Made by a program: the position numbers and the translations under genes. A model generated the notes under the pieces. That model was not told the origin of the DNA, did not search any database, and saw nothing but the letters and a program-made list of their open reading frames with translations. This document shows positions 47,301 to 59,883 of a stretch of 64,000 nucleotides of DNA, piece by piece (position 1 is the first letter of the stretch; every line of letters starts with the position of its first letter). This DNA is from Albifimbria verrucaria (taxonomy: Eukaryota; Ascomycota; Sordariomycetes; Hypocreales; Stachybotryaceae), in contig JAHREC010000009.1 of the NCBI GenBank assembly GCA_020081605.1, forward strand, positions 4,340,001 to 4,404,000, read 5' to 3'.

Positions 47301-48089
47301 GATTCGGCTGTTTCGGCAACTGTGGAAGCTCCTCGTCTCTCCCTGAAGCTTGCGAATCGTCTTGATATCGGTCAGTGTGTGGTATAAAGGATGCCACGAC
47401 GGCTTGTTCACCTTGAGGAGAATGCTGAGATTCAACAGACTGTCTCGATGTCATCTCGCGTGGTGATAGATATGGAGAGTAAGAGCCAGATCGTTCCCGT
47501 GCTGGCGCAGTTAGCTCTGGTAACTTGAATGAAGCAAGGAATATCCAAGGCATACCAGCATAATAAGGACCTGATTTAGCTTGAGCACCATCGGTGATGT
47601 GGTCTTTTTACTTTGCTCCGCACTGTAGGCGCCAGGCAGTATGGCAACAGATGGCTGCGCGGGATCATACGGCGATAGATCGTCGGTGTCATCCTCCTGT
47701 GGTTCATAGAAGTCTTCCAGTTCGCCCTCGCTTAGCTCGCCTTCCTCCAAGTCCTGAGCCGCGGTTTGGTTCTCATTCATCCCAGCTCCGGTGCTCTTTC
47801 CCGAATTTGCACCGGGCAGGGCCGTGGGTTGAGAGTTCGGTTGGGCAGGACAGGGCAACCCATTTTGTGGCAAGGTTCCGTTGTGGGAGAAGTTTAAGCC
47901 CAGACCAGGTATAACATTACGATTATACTCAAAAGACTGCTTCGTCACATCTGCGTGGTTGACGGCTGAAGCCGCCGCACTCGCGGCATGATTGTACGGG
48001 CTGTTCTGCGGGTTTTGTGATTCGTTCGCGAGAGCCATGTGTTGCGGAGGATAGCCGGGAGGCATGCCATATCCGGGGTAGGGATTCAT
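44397..48089 (-). CDS. RED5: Red5/ZFC3H1-like CCCH zinc-finger protein
   Basis: Probable nuclear RNA-surveillance protein. Fission yeast Red5 and animal ZFC3H1 share the C-terminal zf-C3H1 domain and link Mtl1/Red1-type complexes to the exosome. The finger is CPDQQVGLECPRGNSCEFQH (C-x8-C-x5-C-x3-H), preceded by GGIRSLTYSNKIDVRKAL and followed by GLRELLTDLRNRKVKDLDAI. The N-terminus MNPYPGYGMPPGYPPQHM leads to an acidic LEEGELSEGELEDFYEPQ block. The middle has two helical coiled-coil segments (ESMNKKIEEMKRKIAEAEAR and RRQQLLKLEALRSQVANIEK). Introns include one near 47560 and one near 45605-45690, with another before the finger exon (about 44840-44990). Frame breaks at 47221 and 46123-46124 each need one base. 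Orthology is inferred from the finger and layout. Confidence 0.8.
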
Positions 48090-48828
48090 TGTGCAAACGG
48101 CCTGCCACGTCAAGCTCGTAAGGTGAAGACGGAAGTCCTTCCACTGCCCTTCAGGCCGTAACCGAGAACAAGAAATAACAGCACGTCGCGCAGCTTTCAA
48201 CAGCTGTGACAACTTCAAATAGCTCGTTTCCGGTCCAACACAAGGAACATCGTAAATATCCGGCACGGCTGCACTTATTTTGTCGACACAAATCGCAGAA
48301 AAGAACCCAGTGTGAGAGTTTTATCCGAGTCGGGGTGGCCAGTAGTTGTGTGCCAGGTTTCGCGAAAGCGAGACGCGACGGATGCACTCGACAAAGAATT
48401 AAAAGACATTTTTGAAGACGAGACCCATGATCAATCCTACCTGGATGGCAATTCGGCGCTAGCCCTCATCAAGGTTAGTGCGTGTTCCCAAAAAGTCGGT
48501 CTCAGTTGCATGATGTCACGTGTTGGCCTTTGTTTACATTGTTTGGTTGCTCCCCAGCAACCACGATTACGAGCGGTATCCCTACAATTGACTTGCACAT
48601 CTTTGGGGCTCTTGCTTGATGTCATTCTCCATATCCGCCGACAGGAGAACCTAGGCTATTCATTGATGTCTTGATGGCTTCTTCTCTTCTTGTTTGAGCC
48701 ACGCGCGTCAACGTTTACGCCTGCTTTCTTGTACTATTTTCTTTTGTTTATACGCGTTTGAGGCACAAGATAATACCAGCATCCTATTGTCACAATCCCG
48801 CCGCTGTTGTTGATGTCGAGTCTCAGCC
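48090..48828. other. divergent promoter region, Red5-like gene and myosin
   Basis: 0.74 kb between divergent starts. A plus-strand frame at about 48350-48474 (including ALDKELKDIFEDE and LDGNSALALIK, ending at a GTTAGT donor) looks protein-like and could be the first exon of a small unrecognised gene, but I cannot extend it. Confidence 0.4.
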
Positions 48829-51800
48829 ATGTCGTTCTCCGGCAATGGCACCGCGCATCGGCGCAGTAATCCCTTTGCACGAAACTCATCACCGGTGCCT
48901 GCGCCTGCGCCAGTTAACAGTTCACGGCCGAAATCCGCCATCTTCTCCTCCCCATCACCCCTCACGAACGCTCCGACAACGGCGACACACACACGAACCC
49001 AGTCCAGCACCTCTTCCGGCCATGGAGCGGGCTCATCCAATGGCATTACCAAACACGTCCGCAGTGACTCAAAAAATGCGACGCAGGCATCGGGTACATT
49101 TGCCCTGTCCTTCATCAAGGGCGCAGACCTGAGACGTGCGGATACCGTCAACGGCATCGAAGGAGAGAATGATTTCTCTGGCAAGCGCTATGTGTGGCTT
49201 AAGGACCCCAAGCCGCATTCGTCAAAGGTTGGGTCGTCGAGGAGCTGGGAGGAAACAGGATCCTGGTTCAGTGCGACGATGGTAGTGTAAGTTGTTGTCT
49301 CGTCCGTAGCCCATCCGCAAGCCTGACACTTTACAGCAACGAGAAGTCGACTCCGAAAGTGTCGACAAAGTAAATCCTGCCAAGTTCGACAAGGCAAATG
49401 ACATGGCCGAATTGACTCATCTCAACGAAGCATCCGTCGTTCACAACCTCCACATGAGATATCAAGCCGACCTAATTTATACGTATTCGGGCCTCTTCCT
49501 TGTCACCGTTAATCCCTACTGCCCACTCCCAATCTACAACAATGAGTACATCAATATGTATAAGGGTCGAAGTCGAGAAGACACCAAGCCGCACATTTTT
49601 GCCATGGCAGATGAAGCCTACCGCAACTTGGTAGAGGAGGGCCGGAATCAGAGCATCTTGGTTACAGGAGAATCAGGTGCTGGCAAAACCGAGAACACCA
49701 AGAAGGTGATTCAATACCTCGCGGCGGTCGCTCCATCAGACTCGACTACCAAGAGCAAAACCCAATCCACTCTAGCACAGCAAATTCTCCGCGCGAATCC
49801 TATTCTCGAAGCCTTCGGTAACGCACAGACTGTGCGCAACAACAACTCCTCCCGTTTCGGCAAGTTTATCCGTATCGAGTTCAGCAGAACCGGTGCCATC
49901 TCAGGTGCCTTCATCGACTGGTATCTCTTGGAGAAATCGAGGGTTGTACGAATAAACGCGCATGAGCGTAATTACCACATCTTCTATCAACTGCTTAAAG
50001 GAGCTGATTCCAGAATGAAGAGAGACTTCCTGATCGATGGATTGAGTGTCGAAGACTTCGCTTATACCCGAGACGGTCACGACACTATTGTGGGTGTCTC
50101 GGACCACGAAGAATGGGACTCGCTTATGGAAGCATTCAATGTCATGCGCTTCTCAGAAGATGACCAGCTTTCGATTCTTCGTACCATCGCCGCTGTTTTG
50201 CACCTAGGAAACATCAGTGTTGTAAAAGAAAGCAGGGCGGCTGACCAAGCAAGACTGGCCCCAGATGCTAAAGAACAAGCTGCCAAGGTGTGCCAGCTTC
50301 TGGGTGTTCCTTTAGAACCATTCTTGAAAGGATTGCTGCATCCAAGAGTCAAAGCCGGTCGCGAATGGGTCGAGAAGGTTCAGACCCCAGAGCAGGTCCG
50401 CCTCGCGCTTGATGCGTTATCCAAGGGTATATACGAGCGCGGGTTCGGCAACTTGGTTTCCCGCATTAACCGTCAGCTGGACCGCACTGGAATGGGCTTG
50501 GATGACTCCCATTTTATCGGAGTGCTTGATATTGCCGGTTTCGAAATTTTCGAGGACAATAGCTTTGAGCAGCTATGTATCAACTATACCAACGAAAAGC
50601 TACAGCAGTTCTTCAATCACCACATGTTCGTTCTAGAGCAGGAAGAGTATGCACGAGAGCAGATCGAATGGCAATTCATTGATTTCGGCAGAGATTTGCA
50701 GCCAACGATCGATCTCATCGAGCTGCCAAATCCAATCGGTATCTTCTCATGTCTGGATGAAGACTGTGTTATGCCAAAAGCTACCGACAAGTCTTTTACA
50801 GAAAAGCTCAACTCTTTGTGGGATAAGAAATCTCCCAAGTACCGCCCCTCCCGTCTTGGACAAGGCTTCATTCTCACCCATTACGCTGCTGAGGTGGAGT
50901 ATTCAACTGATGGCTGGTTGGAGAAGAACAAGGACCCTTTGAACGATAACATCACACGGCTCCTTGCTGCCTCCACCGACAAACATGTCGCCGCCTTGTT
51001 TGCCGACTGTGCAGATACCGAAGAGGAGTCCAGTGGTACGAGGAGTCGAGTAAAGAAGGGTCTCTTCCGAACCGTCGCTCAACGCCACAAAGAACAACTC
51101 CACAGTTTGATGAACCAGCTGCACTCCACCCACCCCCATTTCGTGAGATGTATCTTGCCAAATCATAAGAAGCGTTCCAAGCAATTCAACAGCCTTCTTG
51201 TGCTTGATCAGTTGCGTTGTAATGGTGTCTTGGAAGGAATTCGAATTGCTCGAACCGGATTCCCCAATAGGCTTCCGTTCACCGAATTCCGTCAACGATA
51301 TGAGGTTCTTTGCTCAAATATGCCTAAAGGGTACATCGAAGGTCAGGCTGCAGCATCGCTTATGCTAGAGAAGCTGGGCTTAGACAGGTCTTTGTACCGA
51401 GTCGGTCTTACCAAAGTATTCTTCCGAGCTGGTGTTCTTGCCGAGCTCGAAGAACAACGCGATGCCTTGATCACTGAGATTATGACACGATTCCAGTCGG
51501 TCGCAAGAGGCTTTGTTCAACGACGCTCCGCATACAAGAGGCTGTTTAGAACCGAAGCGACGAGAATTATACAGAGAAACTTCCAGGTGTACCTGGACTT
51601 GGTTGAGAACCCGTGGTGGCAGCTCATTGTCAAAATGAAGCCACTCCTAGGCACGACGAGAACAGCAACTGAAGTCAAGAAGCGGGACGCCATGATCAAG
51701 GATCTCAATGAAAAGATGAAGATGGAGCTGGACACTCGTCAGAAGCTTGAAGAAGAACGCAGGAACTGTCATACTGAAATGATCAGAATTCAGCAGACAT

Positions 51801-54800
51801 TGGAGAGCGAAAGAGCACTCGCTTTGGACAAGGAGGAGATTTTCAAGCGCTTGCAGCTGCGAGAAGCCGAGTTGGAGGAAAAGCTTGCCGGCGCAATCGA
51901 GGATCAAGAGCGACTAGACGATCAACTCGACGAGCTCATGGATGCAAAGAACCGGGCAGAGCGTGATGTTGAAAAGTATCGCGCACAGCTTGAGCAAGCT
52001 GCCGCACTGATCTCGAAACTGGAAGAGGAAAAGAGCGACCTCGCAGCCAAGACTGCTCAGCTGGAACAAGACATCCTAGAGATTTCCAAGCAACAGTCAG
52101 CACGAAGTGAACACGAGGCAAAGCTCGAAGGTGAAGTCAAGATGCTTCAAAGCCAGTTGTCTTTGAAAGATAGAAAAGCACGCGACCTTGAGAGCAAACT
52201 GCTTCAAATCGATCAAGATCTTGAAGTGAAACTCCGTGCGACCCAGAAAGATCTGGAATCGAGCAAATCCCGTGAATCGAAATTAAATCGAGAGAATCAC
52301 GACTTCCAGCAACAACTGCTCCAGCTGTCGAAAACTTCAACTGACTATGAAGAGCTTGTTCGACAGAAAGAAAGTGAACTATCGCTACTTCGCAATGACA
52401 ACAGAAGATTTGAAGCGGAACGCCGAGGCCTTGAAGACCAGAAGAAGGCCCTTTCCGTAGAGAAGGAGCAGGCTACTACAAGATTCAGAGAAGTCCAAGC
52501 CGAACTTGAGGCTATGAAATCCAGACAGCTTCAGCTAGAACGAGAGGCAGAAGATGCCAAGAGCTTGCTTGAGGCACGACTGTCAGAGGATGCGCAAGCT
52601 GACCAGAACCGACAATTACTCGAGGATCAAATCAAGGACTTGAAGAAGGAATTATACCAGACACAAATGGACTTGAGTCAGGAACGTCAATCCCGTGATG
52701 ACGTCCAATTGCTTAGTGAACACAAATACCAAACGCTCAAGGACGAGTATGATCATCTGAATGAGTCCAAGATTATCATTGAGAAGGAGCTGTATGCGCA
52801 GCAAGACACACTTAGGAGAACTATGGAAGCTCGTACGACGGCCGAAAAGGAGCGCGACGAAGCTCGGGAGGAGATCCGTCGACTTCGTGTAGCTAAGACA
52901 GAAGCCGAAGAGGCTCGCCTACAAGCTGAAGTGGCTGGTGAGCGCCAAGCTTCCAAGGCGGCAAGAGACAGGGAAAACAGCCTCCTCAAAGATCTTCAAG
53001 CTGCGCAAGAGCGCCTCACATGGTTTGAAGAAGAGTGCGCCAAACTCAACCATCAGGTTGAGGATCTTAACAAGCTCATACTTTCTTCTGGGGAATTCGG
53101 TCTCAAGAACGATCAAGCGAAGGAGCGAATGGAACGTGAGCTCACTACCGTCAAGAGTCGTTTGGCGGCATCTGAGAACGATAATCGTGCCCTGCTCAAC
53201 AAGCTGCAACAGAAAGGTTTGGAGATCGCCCGGTCTACCTCGCGTGCCAACGAGGCTTCCCGCAGCCAAGTTACCTCTCTGCAAAGAGAAAAGGCGAGGA
53301 TCGAGGAGCAAAATGCCAAGTTAAACAAGCAGCTAGGAGAAGCACAGCTCACTATTGCCTCATTGGAGAAAAAGACCGAAAAGCTCCAGTTGAATCTTGA
53401 AGATCTTAACCACGAGGTTGCTCGTGAGGTTAAGACCAGTAGGAATGCAGAGAAAGCCTCATCAAATGTTACGGTTCAACTCGCCGAGGCTAACCGTACA
53501 ATCGAGTCTGAACGGCAATCCCGCACTCAAGCCCAAGCTACTGTCCGCACACTGCAGCAATCATTAGATTCAAGGGACAAGGAGCTTCAGGAGCTAAGAG
53601 CTCAGATGCTCCGTGCCTTGAAGATTGCCGACCCCGAGGTGTCGATTCCTCCTCAAGCAGATACCAACACAGAGAAGGTTCTTCTCAAGAACTTTGACCT
53701 GGCTCGAAAGGTCGAAGAGCTTCAGCAAAATCTCCGAGTGCAGACTGCCGGTCGAGCTAACGCCGAGGCACAACTAACAGAGTTGAGAGCCTCTCGTCAC
53801 GATACACCGAGCAGACCCAAGCTTGAGGAAATTCACCTTAACGAGGCTCCGTTTAACGGCTCTCCACAGCCGAAGAGGACAGTGAAGGGTGCGGGTCGCC
53901 CGTACTCTAACACATCAACGCCAACAAGGAAATTCCAGGATGTTGAGCCTCAAGACTCTGCTCGCTCGGATCGCACGCTCGACACAGCAACTATCAATAA
54001 CCGGATGGACCTGAAATCAGAAGTTGAGGAGCTTCAGAACCAATTGCAGATTGCACAAATGCAGAACCGCCACCTTCAAAGTCAGCTCGACCGAAGCACC
54101 CCGGGTCCAGACAACTACGATGACCAGAGCCCTCGTTACGGCGAATGCAAAAGCTCGAAAAGGTCAACAGCCGCCTTCATGAAATGCTCGATGACTCTAC
54201 CAGGAAGGTCTCGGCTCTTGAGAAGAGTATCCAGACTGGCGAAATCACTTTGAGGGATATCCAAGCGCGGTCGCACGAGGAACTGCTTGATGTCTTCAAT
54301 AGCCAGGAGGAGTCGCGTCGGTCGCTGCTACACAGTCACAAGGATGCCGTGGCAGAGTTGACAGACGTAAAGGCTCACTTTGAGAAGATGCGTCACGATC
54401 GTGCCAGATTGGAGCTTGAGCTCCGAGATTCTAGGTCTGATCTCCAGGAAATGACCCTGGCTCGAGAACAGGAATCACAGAGCAGAAGCCAGCTGCTTCA
54501 GGAGTACACTGATTTGCAGATCCGCCTCGACTCGGAGATATCCAAGCTGGCGGATGTCACTGCAAGCCTCGAGCTTTACAAGGGCCGATCAGACGAATAC
54601 TTTGGCAAGTTGGAGCAGGCCGAGATTGCTGTACTCAAGGCCAGCCGAGCTGAGCAGTTCGCCAAATCACAGGCCCAAGAGGCTGAAGATATGTACGCTG
54701 AGATCTTATCGGAACGAGAAAAGATGGATGCAAATATCGAAGATCTTCAACGACAGAACCAGCAGCTCGAGGAGAAGCTTGAGGATATTTCGACTGACCT

Positions 54801-56119
54801 CGAGGCAGCAACTCAAGCCAAGAAGAGGCTACAACACGAGCTGGAGGACTACCGAAACCAGCGAGCTATGGATATCGAGGATAAGGAGTCGAGCATGGAG
54901 CAAACTCGGAAGAAGTACCAAGCTGAGTTTATGACTCTGACCAAGGAGCTTGATCTCGCACGTGAGGAGAAACTGTTCAAGCAAGCCGAGATTGCTAGGC
55001 TTCGCGAGGAGCTGGATGAGCTACGGTCAAAGTGGGATGATGAGGTTCTCAACAGCTCGACCTGGTCCAAGGAGAAGGCTCGTCTAGAGTCAACTCTGGC
55101 GGACGTTGCCTCGTCGCGCGACGAAGCCGTCAACGCGCACAACGAAGCACAGGGCAAGGTTGTATCACTGCTATCTCAAGTTCGCAACCTAAGGTCTTCG
55201 CTGGATGAAATCACATCGGAGCGTGATTTACTGCTACGGGAGAAGCGCAGTGTCGAAGCCCGCCTGGAGGAAGCGAAGGCCGGCCTGGAAGAACTTGCCA
55301 AGGAGAAAGCCCATCGCTACGAAATGCAGCTACCATGGACAAGGAGATCCTGGATCTCAAGTCTCATCTGGCCCAGCAGGAGGATATTGCTGCGGCTGCC
55401 GTTGAGAAGATGAGACGCGCAGAGGCCTTGGTGGCAGAGATTCAGAAGGATATGGCGGCTGAGCGCGAGGCAAGTGCAGAGCTACAGAAGCAGAAGGCGT
55501 CTCTGGAGAAGAGCCTCAACGAGTCTCAGGTCAAGCTTGTGGACTTTGAGACGAAGGGCTATTCCAGCGCCAGCCAGGACATCAAGTTCCTACACAAGCG
55601 TATCCAGGAGGTAAGTACACATTGAGCGGGAACATGGACACTGCTAACAAGACCTAGCTTGAGTCTCAATTGGAGCAGCAAGAGACTGAGCGAACCAAGT
55701 CACAGCGTTCCGTTCGCAACGTAGACCGAATCGTCAAGGATCTTCAGACCCAGATCGAGCGCAAGGACAAGCAGAACACACAGCTGTCCGACGACGTGAC
55801 CCGTATGCGCGACAAGGTCGACAAGCTGCTGAAAACGATAGACGAGCTGCAGGCTTCCGAGTCGGAGAACCAGCTGACTGCACGAAGAGCCGAGAGGGAG
55901 CTGCGGGAGGAGAAGGAGAAGGCGCTGCGGCTGGAGCGAGAGATGGAAGCTCTGAGGAACCTTCGCTTGGAGAAGGGCCCGCACAGCGCGATGGGAAGTG
56001 TCCGTAGTCGACTCGGACCCTGGAGGGCGAGCGAAGGCGATGAGGCGTCTTTGGTGGACGTGCCCCAAAGGAAGAGCAGCATTAGCAGAGTTCCAAGCCT
56101 TACCAAGGGATTCATTTGA
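48829..56119 (+). CDS. myoB: class II myosin heavy chain
   Basis: Actin-based motor of the cytokinetic ring and septation. About 2,400 residues, typical of filamentous-fungal myosin II. The N-terminal 110 residues are Ser/Pro-rich, then an SH3-like segment near 49190-49290. The motor domain carries P-loop GESGAGKT (49668-49691), switch I NNNSSRFGKF, switch II DIAGFEIFEDNSFEQ and the LRCNGVLEGIRIARTGFP region. One IQ motif (FQSVARGFVQRRSAYKRLF) precedes a coiled coil to near residue 2,350, broken at about 53800-54130 by a Pro/Ser hinge (RPYSNTSTPTRKF). Only two introns, 49287-49336 and 55611-55657, lie near the ends. Frame breaks: G 49212 (joining WLKDPK to AAFVKGWVVEELG), AA 54144-54145 (before MQKLEKVNSRLHEML) and G 55329 (before ATMDKEILDLKSH). 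Confidence 0.96.
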
Positions 56120-56963
56120 GGACGGGAATGGTTGGGGGAGGGGCGTTGATGGGTTGGGTCGCAGAGCTTGCCTTGCGGGAAAGAGGCATGGCGAATCGGT
56201 TGGGGCGCCTTTGTATTTCCAGGATCGGCATCATTGGTTGAGGTTTTTGCGGTTGTATCATATAGTCGATTTACATTTATACGGAAGCAATAGAAGCAGC
56301 TTCAAGGCAGATCATATGAAGATGGCGTTGTGGTCTGAGTAGGATGATGTGTAAATACATACATACGGATGGGCCCTGCGATTATTGATTTTCTATGGTA
56401 CACGCCGTTATGAAGTTGCATGATTAAAGTACTGCTTGAGCTTTCTGAAACTGTTGCTATGGAGTGAGATTAATGATTATATCCTTGAAAAATATATAGG
56501 AATATCAGTTGTAACTATTTGTACCAGATGGCACATGTTGCCCGTCCATCCATCATCCATCATCATCCCTTGACATACATATGTACAGGGTAGGTTACGT
56601 GGTGGTTGACAGACGCCCGGTTGATATCACATTTCCACAAACAAAATTCAATGATTGTTTTGTAAGTTTTCTAATTACGTGGATTTGTTTCCTCTGTGTG
56701 CGTTTTTAATTGTTCACTAAAGCATTTGATTTATTGCTGCATTGTTGACTGTTCTAGAGCAACCTTTATTAGGATACGAGTCACGACCTCCAACCACGTT
56801 CTTCTTGCACAACGTTGTACACCCAATCGTTTAGCAGTTGAAAACGCCACAAACGTCCGCCAAAAACAAATAAATAAACAGACAAAACACCAACGAGACC
56901 ACATCGTGCAATTATGAACAAAAATCAACATGCTGGTAAATCAGTTAGAAAAGCAAAAAGATT
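56120..56963. other. 3' flank of myosin
   Basis: 0.84 kb, partly AT-rich, between the myosin stop and the tRNA-Pro gene. Contains TCCATCATCCATCATCATCC near 56546, a short CATC-rich tract. No gene recognised. Confidence 0.5.
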
Positions 56964-57054
56964 GGGTCTGGCCGGGGATTGAACCTGGGACCTCTCGCAA
57001 ATCGTGCTTTAGGGTGAGCCCTAAGCGAGAATCATACCACTAGACCACCAGACC
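56964..57054 (-). tRNA. tRNA-Pro (anticodon AGG) with 19-nt intron
   Basis: On the minus strand the acceptor stem GGTCTGG pairs with CCAGACC, followed by discriminator C. The anticodon loop reads TTAGGG, an intron, then T, closed by a CTCGC/GCGAG stem. The insert CTCACCCTAAAGCACGATT is 19 nt and sits one base 3' of the anticodon, the canonical tRNA intron position. Its CCCTAA can pair with TTAGGG of the loop, the usual anticodon-intron helix. The mature form would be 72 nt. Confidence 0.93.
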
Positions 57055-57586
57055 GATGAAACACTGGATGAATCCTGTGTTACTTGCTGTGTGATGGGGA
57101 ATGAGATATTATCGTTTTAGTACCAAAGTCTTGGGTAGGAATGGTCTGGGTTCGTGAGGTGCATGGCCTCATCAGTCATCAGTGCATTGCCAAACGACCC
57201 ACCCATCATCGTCATCGACATGGCCATGGAGCGACTGGTATCTTCCATCTTCCACATTTATTGACAGTGTCGTATCCTCTCTGTGGTCCAATTCATTGAT
57301 GGCATTGATTTTGAACAATTTGATACTCTCAGATGAAAGAGCGGGTAACAAATTCTAACAAGACATTTTCGAGGGCTCACTTGGCACAGTTCCATCATGA
57401 TAGCTTTAACTTCTTTCTGTCATTATTTGGGGCGTGAGTATTGTAATCATACGCTCATAGCCCTGATACACCATCAGCTGCGCATGGTCTCGTTTCTGAG
57501 ATGAATGCAGATGGTAAAAGTGTTTCGTCAACACGGCGGCGTGCATGTCTTCGTCGCTCATCCTCCCTCATTACACATGAGCTTGC
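57055..57586. other. intergenic
   Basis: 0.53 kb upstream of tRNA-Pro and downstream of the small fungal protein gene. Nothing recognised. Confidence 0.5.
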
Positions 57587-57905
57587 TTAGTTGGACGACC
57601 CGCGTCCACCCTGGCCAACGTCGGGGCCCTGCTTGATACCCTGGCTCTGTCCACCGCTGGCATTCATGCCCTCAAGGGCAAGACCCTTCTCGTCGCGGCC
57701 CTCGGGCAGAGGGGCCGTCTTGTCAGCGCGGTCCACGCGGTCGGACTGTGTAGACAGTCTGGTTAGTTACATGTTGATGCAATGAAGCCACTTGTGACGT
57801 ATTGGATGCAAGACGTACCTCGACCTTGCCGGCGCCGTGAATAATGTTGTGCCCGGCAGCCTCGAAGGGGCCGTTGTCAGAAGAACCGTCTCCGTTGCGA
57901 GGCAT
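57587..57905 (-). CDS. small conserved hydrophilic fungal protein (MPRNGDGSSDNGP type)
   Basis: Two exons: 57905-57819 (29 residues, MPRNGDGSSDNGPFEAAGHN then IIHGAGKVE) and 57745-57587, with a 73-bp intron. The product has about 81 residues, is rich in Gly, Asp and Lys, and ends GPDVGQGGRGSSN. It has no hydrophobic core or signal peptide and is probably disordered. I recall the MPRNGDGSSDN start from many ascomycete genomes without an assigned function, so it is likely real and conserved. A stress-related role would be a guess. The frame is intact. The first ATG of the longer open frame would add MFIYATHKLNI, which I reject because the conserved start is internal. Confidence 0.75.
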
Positions 57906-58672
57906 GATGTTGAGTTTATGTGTTGCGTATATAAACACCTTAGAGTAGAATAGTTGTAGAGAGTAATGAATCTGAGTCTGGAGCGGAAATGGAGGCAGTC
58001 CAAGGAGGTTGTTGCAGGTTTCTTATAGCAAGCAACTATCGTCAAAGCTTCAAAACACCCCTCCATAATATCGTCGACGTCATATGCCGTCAAAACGTCA
58101 TATGGCTGCACCCGGTCGGTCCCTCGTGGAGCCTGGACCCACGAGTCAGCCATGGGGATGACGCCTTCCCGCGAGAGACTATGCAACGTTAATCTGGGCC
58201 CTGGCACTCGGTCCGAGGCGGAAACGTCCCGATCGTGGCCTCGGTCAAGAGGCACAGACTCACAGTGCAAGGGACAGCAAAGTGTCCACTCTCTTGGCAG
58301 TCCATGTTCCTAGGCCTCAGGCCTCAGGGAACACATGATGTCTTGCCCCTTTGAGAACAAAACGTTATTATGCAATTGTGAGAAGACGGTAGCCTGCTCA
58401 TCATATCTTACACTGTGGACTAAAACGTCTCGTCCGCCTGCACATACTACAGCCTGGACTACGACGAAGCTATAGTAACACAAGCTAAACCACCCTACTG
58501 CTAACACCTAGACTGGCCAGTCCAACTCACGCCCTCGCCATGCTGCTGTCACTAAGTCCCATACCTTCCCACGAGACCAAGTGTCTCTTCATATCGCGTT
58601 CCTTTGAAGTGATGCTGTCAATATCCTTCATGCCCTCCATCACACAGTACCTCGAGGCAGAGCCTCTCCAGT
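57906..58672. other. intergenic
   Basis: 0.77 kb between two minus-strand genes, containing the promoter of the small protein and the 3' flank of the PARP-finger gene. Nothing recognised. Confidence 0.5.
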
Positions 58673-59883
58673 CTAGGCCTTGCTAGGCCGCCCACGTCTG
58701 GCCTTTGGCTTTGGCGCGGGCTTCTCCTCTTCCTCCTCGACTTCCTCGTCCGACTCAGGTGGGGTTTTGTAGCTGCAGCAGCCTTGCGTCCCTTTCGTGC
58801 GGGAGCGGGAGCGGGAGCGGCTTTAGGGGCGGCCTTTCGCCCTCTCTTGGCTGGTGCTGGCTCTTCATCTTCTTCGTCTTCCTCGACCTCCTTCTTGACC
58901 TTCCTGGGAGCTCTCTTGGTAGCCTTTGGAGCCGAGGCTGGCTCCTCCTCGTCATCCTCGTCCTCATCTTCATCGACTTGCTTAACCTTCTTGGTGGCTG
59001 CCTTGCTCTTGCGAGCAGTCTTGGCAGGAGCAGGGGTTCATCCTCCTCCTCCTTCTTGGTAGCTTTGGCAGACTTTGTCTGTTTGGCTTTCTTGGCCTGA
59101 GGCTTTTCATCATCCTCATCCTCATCATCTGCCTTCTTGCGACCGCGCTTGGCCTTCTTGGGGTTGCTCCATCATCCTGCTAAAGAAGTGTCAGCTTCTG
59201 AACCATAGCAAGTTTGAAGCATCGGCACACATACCTTGGCAGCCTCTTCCTTCTCCTTCTTCTCGCGCTGCTTCTGGGTCAATCGGATACCCTTCTCGCC
59301 AGGCTTGTTCTTCTCGGGGTCCTGATACGTAATTTAGTAAAGGGTCAACATGTTGGCGTCGATTTGGCACGTACTCCTTGAAGTCCTCCGGGTCAATGTG
59401 GCCTTGCTTCACGCAGCGACGGATCTTTTCCTGTAGTTCTGGAAAGGCACTGGACGTGTCAACGCGGGATGATTGATGAGCTGGACGTTTGGGTCAACTT
59501 ACCCCATCTCGTCAAAGCCGTCAATCAAATCAAAGTCAAAGGTGCCATCACTCTTGTCGCACATCTCTTGGAGAGACTGCATCTGAGCGCCAGAGACGCA
59601 GCCCCTGATGTAAAGGTTAGATAGATGGACGGACAAGGAGGGCCGTTTGGAGGAATGGCTTTACCAGTGCTTCCAGGCCCAGCTTCCATGATCCTGGATT
59701 TCTACCCAAGAGCCAAATCTTATCTCGCCCTTGAGAATCTTTTCCGCGTTGGCCTTGCATACGGTATCTTTGCAACCGGCCCTGTTGTTGGGCGAGACCT
59801 CTGTAAATGGTTAGCAAACGGAGTATGAAGATGTTTTGACAAGGGCGGATGACGTGGTACGAACCGATACGATATTGAGGCAT
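58673..59883 (-). CDS. PARP-type zinc-finger protein with acidic/basic tail and AT-hook
   Basis: Probable nuclear DNA-nick-binding protein. The N-terminal domain is a single PARP-type finger without any ADP-ribosyltransferase domain. It reads MPQYRI-EVSPNNRAGCKDT, VCKANAEKILKGEIRFGSWV and HGSWAWKHWGC, then DGFDEMPELQEKIRRC and VKQGHIDPEDFKE. Fission yeast Hpz1-like proteins have the same layout. The second half alternates Lys/Arg-rich and Asp/Glu-rich blocks with Ala/Pro repeats (PKAAPAPAPARKGRKAAAA) and ends in the AT-hook-like RRGRPSKA. Several short introns interrupt the first half (for example near 59840, 59590, 59440, 59330 and 59190). Frame breaks lie at G4 59033-59036 and at 58761-58768 (plus strand), each lacking one base. 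The function is inferred from the finger only. Confidence 0.82.

Noticed and set aside
52753..53311. Long antisense frames inside the myosin tail
   Set aside because: Shadow frames of coiled-coil heptad coding; no independent evidence of a gene.
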